NCBI GenBank assembly: GCA_001574975.1
Contig: KQ965760.1
Span: 1,613-65,612, forward strand
Length of the DNA: 64,000 nucleotides
Reading direction: 5' to 3'
From: Gonapodya prolifera JEL478
Lineage: Eukaryota > Monoblepharomycota > Monoblepharidomycetes > Monoblepharidales > Gonapodyaceae
Shown: positions 58,860 to 64,000 of the stretch, piece by piece
Layout of the letters: each line of letters opens with the position of its first letter
Position numbering within the stretch: position 1 is the stretch's first letter
Notes under the pieces: model-generated
What the model was told of the DNA's origin: nothing
What the model saw: only the letters and a program-made list of their open reading frames with translations
The model's database searches: none
Position numbers and translations under genes: made by a program

Positions 58860-60008
58860 ATAGAAGTTGTAAAGTCCAAGGTGGAGTAACGGTCGTGCTG
58901 GAGCCATTTCCTAGATGCTAATAACCACCGGAGGATTCCTCGCGTCCCCTGGCCGTATCCACAAGGGTGCCGGATTGGTCTTGGTGGCGTCTGCCGGTGT
59001 GCCTAGTGAATGGCCGTCCCCTCGCAAAGGGTGAGCGTGACCACATAGGCGGCCGCGGGGAGCAAGACCGGAGATTCCTTCGGCAAGGCGAATAGTGGAG
59101 TCGAAACAATGAGCTACCCAGCCATCGCCTTGGTACGGACGATATGTTTCGGGTGCTGTCGTTGCGGGTGTTCATTCCACAAAACCGAGTCAGTTGCATA
59201 GACGCGTGGAGGGCTCACCAAAGTACGGAGGTGTGCCGCACGGACTTTGTATCAGCCTTGCTTGACCGTTTACTTTGAAGATATTTGCGAGACCGAAGTC
59301 AGTAAGTTTGAGGTTTCCCTGGGAATCGGGGAGGATGTTATGTCGCACGGTTTGTATGATTGGCGACAAGTCGTAAAATTGTTCCCTCCGAACGACATAC
59401 CTCAGACTTGAGATCACGGTGGCAAATGCCGTTGGAGTGAATGTACTCCTATCAAGAAATTCTCCAGAGTGGAGCCTCTAAAACAGCAACTTGCGAAGGA
59501 ATTCACTTACCACTGCGTAGACGAGCTGTACAAAGTAGAGATGAGCAAGGTCCTCATCCATACCGACATCCGGAGCTGCATGGATTCTTTCGTGAGACGT
59601 TCGGGCGAGGTTCGACATGCCAGCGAAACCCACCAATGCCGTCGAAGAGCTCCCCTCCTTCAGCATACTCCATGAAGATGACAAAATTCCTCCCATTTTC
59701 AGAGTCCGCAACGAAATGAATGATGTTTGGGTGGTTCAAGTTCTTGAGGATGACAACTTCGCGGTTCAGATTGTTCTGCCGCTGCGGGTTGAGCCGCGAG
59801 ACGTCGATTTTCCTTCGCAGCAATCCGAATGTCCGCTTGGAGACACATGAGCGCAGGTGGACCCTTTTCCGTTCCAATCGCGGTACCGCTCAACTGTCCA
59901 TTCCCCTCACTTTCCAAAGGTGCCTTCTCCCAGCGATCCGATCTGCTCGAACTTGAGCTTCGTGCCACCGTAATTCACAGTGTATCGGTCTGCCGGTTGC
60001 CGGAGCAT
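58860..60008 (-). pseudogene. Chk1-like Ser/Thr protein kinase, probably decaying
   Basis: Chk1 halts the cell cycle after DNA damage. The minus-strand start at 60008 gives MLRQPADRYTVNYGGTKLKF, then the glycine loop GSLGEGTFGK, joined by an intron to VHLRSCVSKRTFG. REVVILKNLNHPNIIHF and FIMEYAEGGELFDGI-like text (FVIFMEYAEGGELFDGI) follow. APDVGMDEDLAHLYFVQLVY and EYIHSNGICHRDLKSE, with the catalytic HRD-like loop, come next through normal introns. The piece with LPDSQGNLKLTDFGLANIFK and CGTPPYF has the DFG motif, but no AG acceptor lies at the expected join just before it (about 59345). After APETYRPYQGDG the kinase pattern fades: a stop interrupts the CEGTAIH segment near 59010 and the C-lobe is not recognisable. 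The N-lobe is well kept, so the decay is recent, or the assembly has errors here. Confidence 0.6.
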
Positions 60009-60115
60009 CGAGCTGGAGGTTTCAAGGAATTGCGAAGTCAATCTCACACAGCCCAAAGCCCAAAGACTCTGAAAACCGCGATTGAAATTTCAAGAAACCA
60101 ACGAAATACTTTCTC

Positions 60116-61481
60116 TTAAAATACTTCTACAGTGGGCAACATCTCATAAACTACAGCCTCCTCCCTGTAGAACGCCTCCTCACCGTGCTTCCATTCGAAA
60201 TCCATCTTGCCAACTCCACTACCCTGCGCCTTCCGCAGCTTGTGCTTGGCAACATACTTACCAAGGGCAAAAGCGCACGTGATCCTAACAAAGGTAAATT
60301 CATTGCAAATTTTACAAGTTACAAACAAGGTTAAGCAGAACACTCACCGTGGGTAACCTTCATCACACTCCTTCATCGCTGTTCCATGGTCAAGGTCGTT
60401 TGCACGCCACGCCCAGGCCTTGTTTCCTGTCATCTCGATAATGACGGAGTGATTCCATAACACGAAATCACCACCCGGATTTGGGTTCCGTTGGGGTCAT
60501 TGTTGTTGGAGAAGCTGCAATTTCCAAAGTTCAAGATGGTCTGCCGAGTTCAAATACTGTTGCAATTTGACGCACCCAATAGAATATGGTAAAGTGTCCC
60601 TCTCATCCGTATGCATTTTGGTGACATAGTTTCTCCCAAAGTACATTGTAGAAGGTAATCCTGTTTGGTTGTATTAAACAGCGGCACGAAGTGAACATCA
60701 TGCCAGAACTGATCTCGACCCACCTGTCTTTCACCAACGCCGACCAACTTGGACCCAGAAGGGGAGCGATTGTATTTGCTTTGAAGAAGGTTGTTCTTGT
60801 CCCTTGTGGCCACATCACCGGTCTGGGGGGGATTTAACCGATGCCATCGGAAATGAGCTTACATGAAGTGAAGTACCAAATCAAGAAAACAAAGCATACA
60901 TCTTCGCTTAGTGTGGATCCATGGCATCGTACATGAAGCACATGACGAAGATATTGCTGTATCTCTGCTTCTCCAAGAATTCTGACAGGTTGAGAGTTTC
61001 CGCGGCACGTAATATATCATAGTTCCTGTGATGCCCCTAGCCTTTGTCAAACATGTTTACAAGAACGAGGATGCAGCAAACGCACTTATCATGTTCTTCC
61101 TTCAGTCCACCTCCCTCCACCACGCAAAATTTGCAGCGTCTTTTGGCAACAGCATCTCTATTACAAGCAACGATGATTCGGAGGATTTGCATCCGCTTAT
61201 TTGAGCGATCCCAGTCAACATCCACGGCGTTTTCAATTATCCGAAGGGGTTGCTTCTGGCAAACACCAGCGGGCGTAAGCCCTCGAGAGAAGCCCCAGAT
61301 TCTTGAGAGCGATAGCGCAAGCCTCTAAGCCGCAACTGGAAACGAGAGGTTGTGTCTGGAACAAAACTTGAGCCAGGATGGCACGAAACGGCACGATCAA
61401 CGGGAGATGATAATCCTTCAGATCCGTGGAGATGCAAGAAAGGAGAACGGCGACGATGGCGAAGAAGGCTCTCGGCCTCAT
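60116..61481 (-). CDS. Hypothetical secreted protein
   Basis: The family is not recognised. A minus-strand Met at 61481 gives MRPRAFFAIVAVLLSCIST, a plausible signal peptide, then a cysteine-containing helical stretch (VSSCGLEACAIALKNLGLLS). Further protein-like pieces lie downstream in order: RMQILRIIVACNRDAVAKRR (about 61180), YDILRAAETLNLSEFLEKQR (about 60990), VGVGERQVGRDQFWHDVHFV (about 60720) and KMDFEWKHGEEAFYREEAVV (about 60180). A stop follows at 60116. Splice joins between the pieces were not all resolved, and the early join near 61260 lacks an obvious acceptor. It may be more than one gene or a decayed one. Confidence 0.35.
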
Positions 61482-61771
61482 GTTCGCTGCTTCTGGGATT
61501 TCACGAAGCACAGTTGGCAGCCGCTATCGTTTTTCGCGGGCTTCGAACGGCCTCTTTCCGGGTGACAGCCTGGAAGCGATTGGACTTGATGCGACTCTTC
61601 GACGCTTTACCCATCGATGGAGTCAAATCAATGGGAATTCAGTTGTGTTCGATTGCTGCGGTTGCGGAGAATCATTTACCCGTGGTGTGAACGAAGGAAA
61701 GATTTTTTGACTTCATTTCCCATTATCCGGTCCCTCCGAACGACTGGCACTACGAGCGCGGAAATCAGACG

Positions 61772-63514
61772 ATGGAGAAAGCGGCAGTGCGATGCCTGAA
61801 TTCGGCAGCAACCCGGCGATGGATCAGCCATGTGTCGAAAGCATCTTCGCTCCACCACATCCTCACCCATTCGCAATACACGCACCGCAGATGGTCGGGT
61901 ACAGTCAGCGTCCCAAAAGATGACGCGTCAAGGACGAAGGTGTACAGCTGGGGCGGTGAGAGCACCCTGGGATGGTGAGGACCGACTCGAAAGACGGTTG
62001 GGCAGAAATGAATAGTCCGAACTCAACGTCGGGACACCAGGGCGGCAGGAATGCCATCTCTTTTGAATGCTCCTGTACCCTTGGACCTTCGATACCTGCT
62101 TCTCTCCTGCCTCGGCGCGTCTGACCTTCCGAGCTCGGCCACCATTGTCCCCACCCACATTGCGGCTGGCCACTCCCACACCCTCATTGCACTGACGGCC
62201 ATTCCGACCACTCGTCCCTCGCCATCAGAACAGATCCCACTACCACGCTCCACCCTCCTCGCGTTCGGCCTGGTGACGTCCGGCCAGCTGGGTCTCGGGA
62301 CACTCGGCACCGCCAGCAGACCCTTCGTGGCCGGTCTTGTGAAGATGTCAAACTCGGGACCTTGGATTCCCTCCGGTTGGTCGGTGCGTGCCCTCGCCGC
62401 GGGTCGACAGCATTCCCTTGTTGCGCTTGGACCAGACCTTCACTTCTCCGGGGACAGAGCCCCTACGTCATCCTTTGCCGGCGCCTTTTCAGGTCACGAT
62501 ATCGAATCATACACACGTCACGACGGTTCTGACGTCTTGTTCGCCTTCGGATCCTCCACCCTGGGCCAGCTCGGTCTTCAACGCGGGGTTTACCATTCCC
62601 CGATCCAGACCTTCATTCCCTCCGCGTCATCTCACCCGCTCCGCATTGATGCTTTGCATGCGGGGATGGACCACACTCTCGCGTTGACCTCATCACCTTC
62701 CTCCCTTGGAGGGCCCACCATCTGGACGACGGGGTGGTCAGCGGACGGCCAGTTGGGTCGTCCGTCCACCGTACCCAATGTCGAGCGGGATGGTTTTGAC
62801 TCCGCGTGGGGAGCTGTGGATCTTTCTCCTCTTCTTGCGCCTTCATCGTCTCAGAACAACTCTCCAGCCAACCAACCCGACATCATCTCCATCTCAGTCG
62901 GGGCGGATTATACTCTTGTCATGCACACCTCGCCATCCTCCGTTGGCACCGCCACCCACCCCAACCTCGCTACCTGGGGCAACTCTGAACATTCCCAAGG
63001 CCTCCTCGGACACCCTGTGGACGCCATTGCGGGCCCTGTCGAGGTACACCCACTCTCGCTGACCCCGGGCGCTCGTTTGGCCTCGATCTCCGCAGGAGGT
63101 GCATTCTCGCTCGTCCTGGACACTTCCTCAGCGGTGTGGGTCGCGGGACAAGGAGCAGGATCACTGGGCTTGGGCGAAGGAGTTTGGGAGGCAAGAGAAT
63201 TGAGGAAAGTCCATATCGCGAGGGACGATGACCGTGTGGTGAGAGTCAGGGCGGGACACGATCGCGGCTATGCGGTGACCCAACAGGGAGCGTTGATGGG
63301 GTGGGGAAGCAATCGAGGGGGGAGGTTGGGACTGGGATTTGGAGTGCGTGGTGACGTTGTATTGGCAGATAAAGGCGGAATGGATGTGGGAAGTGGAGCG
63401 GCAGGTAATGTGGCTTGGGAACCCCGGGAGGTGCCACGTCAACCTAGGACGAGGTGGGTGGATGTGGCGGTTGGTGGAGATTTCGCTTTGGGCGTTGCGA
63501 TTGTGGACGAGTGA
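61772..63514 (+). CDS. RCC1-repeat protein, probably mitochondrial
   Basis: Two exons (61772-61974, 62041-63514) give 558 residues. The first 40 residues have many Arg, Ser, His and Lys and one acidic residue (MEKAAVRCLNSAATRRWISH), like a mitochondrial presequence. RCC1 blades follow: KVYSWGGESTLGW, IAAGHSHTLIAL, LAFGLVTSGQLGLGTLGT, LFAFGSSTLGQLGLQRG, TTGWSADGQLGRPS, TLVMHTSPSS, GSLGLGEGVWEAR, MGWGSNRGGRLGLGFGV and VDVAVGGDFALGV. The G-x-LG pattern recurs at least six times, so it is a seven-bladed propeller or close to it. In animals RCC1L and in yeast Fmp25 are mitochondrial RCC1-type proteins. That comparison fits, but orthology is inference. Confidence 0.85.
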
Positions 63515-63781
63515 AGGTGGCATGGAGTGGGGACTGGAATAGCCGGACGCCTCCGTGTTCCCCGGATTGAGGGAGAATTGCCTCGATACAACGGTGTTAA
63601 TTGGTCTTGCAATTCCACGGTGACAGACACAGCGTTCGTACCCATTATATTCACTCATGTGTCGCAATGTTAATAGAAATCGTTTCATTGATTCATTTAG
63701 TTGATCTATTTAGCGAAGGGAGAAAGAGTGACTGTGCAGTCGATTGCAGGAATCAACACATGAAGACCTTTCCAGCAAACG
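63515..63781. other. Intergenic
   Basis: About 270 bp lie between the RCC1 gene stop and the next gene start. It should hold the promoter of the latter. Nothing distinctive is seen. Confidence 0.5.
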
Positions 63782-64000
63782 ATGAGGGGAAAGCTGAACG
63801 CCAATAAACGGAAAACTGACGAACCGATCGATTTGAACGCGCTGAACGGCCCCTCTCGTTCGATTGACGTGGACATGGACGATGGAAATGGTGAGGGAGG
63901 AGCCCGCGATGCGGCGGTTACGACGACGGAAAAAGAAGGACTCAACGGAGAAGAGGCCCTGAAAACAAGTTCAGTCTCTGGTAAGTGCTCCCACGAGCCC
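63782..64000 (+). CDS. Hypothetical protein, N-terminal exon, cut by window end
   Basis: The frame from 63782 reads MRGKLNANKRKTDEPIDL and continues for 66 codons with acidic and Gly-rich text (DVDMDDGNGEGGARD). It reaches an intron donor GTAAGT at 63981. The basic start followed by an acidic disordered stretch suits a nuclear protein. The family cannot be told from this piece. Confidence 0.65.
   Translation, partial: MRGKLNANKRKTDEPIDLNALNGPSRSIDVDMDDGNGEGGARDAAVTTTEKEGLNGEEALKTSSVSGKCSHEP

Noticed and set aside
1-64000. CRISPR array, bacterial operons or a prophage
   Set aside because: Spliced genes and fungal protein families exclude a prokaryotic source; the tandem arrays lack unique spacers between conserved repeats.

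Overview
The window is fungal nuclear DNA. Genes are split by many short GT-AG introns (mostly 45-95 nt), they lie on both strands without operons, and the recognisable proteins are fungal-type: a membrane-anchored P450, TFIIIB subunit Bdp1, an F-box protein, an ankyrin-SH3 protein, a transmembrane RING-H2 ligase, 3-hydroxyanthranilate dioxygenase and a MAT2B-like reductase. The sequence alone does not settle the phylum; zoosporic and basidiomycete fungi both fit.

Layout. 1-3.4 kb holds tandem repeats and no clear gene. 3.4-5.5 kb is an intact P450. 5.5-7.2 kb is poor in genes, with one ambiguous base in a G run and a weak Gag-like trace. 7.25-8.1 kb encodes a small protein with its membrane segment at the C-terminus. 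8.6-11.5 kb is Bdp1. From 11.5 to 24 kb only fragments and low-confidence genes can be seen. 24.2-27.5 kb is an F-box protein with a propeller-like C-terminal half. 29.9-32.6 kb is an unknown gene with an internal exon-intron duplication. 34.7-39.2 kb carries an ankyrin-SH3 gene (-), a RING-H2 gene (+) and a Ser-rich gene (-). 39.7-41.5 kb is a decayed M13 peptidase. 43.9-45.3 kb is an unknown gene with a threefold KYLGA repeat. 45.8-48.4 kb is a divergent pair: kynurenine-pathway HAAO and a MAT2B/RmlD-like reductase.

50-54 kb is a broken chromovirus (Ty3/Gypsy) interrupted by a 2.1-kb element with near-perfect 66-bp terminal inverted repeats, which itself carries a ~180-bp tandem array. 54-58.5 kb is repeat-rich. 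58.9-60 kb is a decaying Chk1-like kinase. 60.1-61.5 kb is a possible secreted protein. 61.8-63.5 kb is an RCC1-repeat protein with a mitochondrial-like N-terminus, and a new gene starts at 63.78 kb and runs off the window.

The intact genes are mostly housekeeping or regulatory and show no shared pathway. The most unusual signals are short repeated protein motifs in otherwise disordered proteins (Bdp1 C-terminus, the Ser-rich protein, the KYLGA protein), a duplicated exon-intron unit, and the young inverted-repeat element nested in the old retroelement. Several apparent frameshifts could be real decay or assembly indels; the N in a G run at 5.9 kb is a reason for caution.
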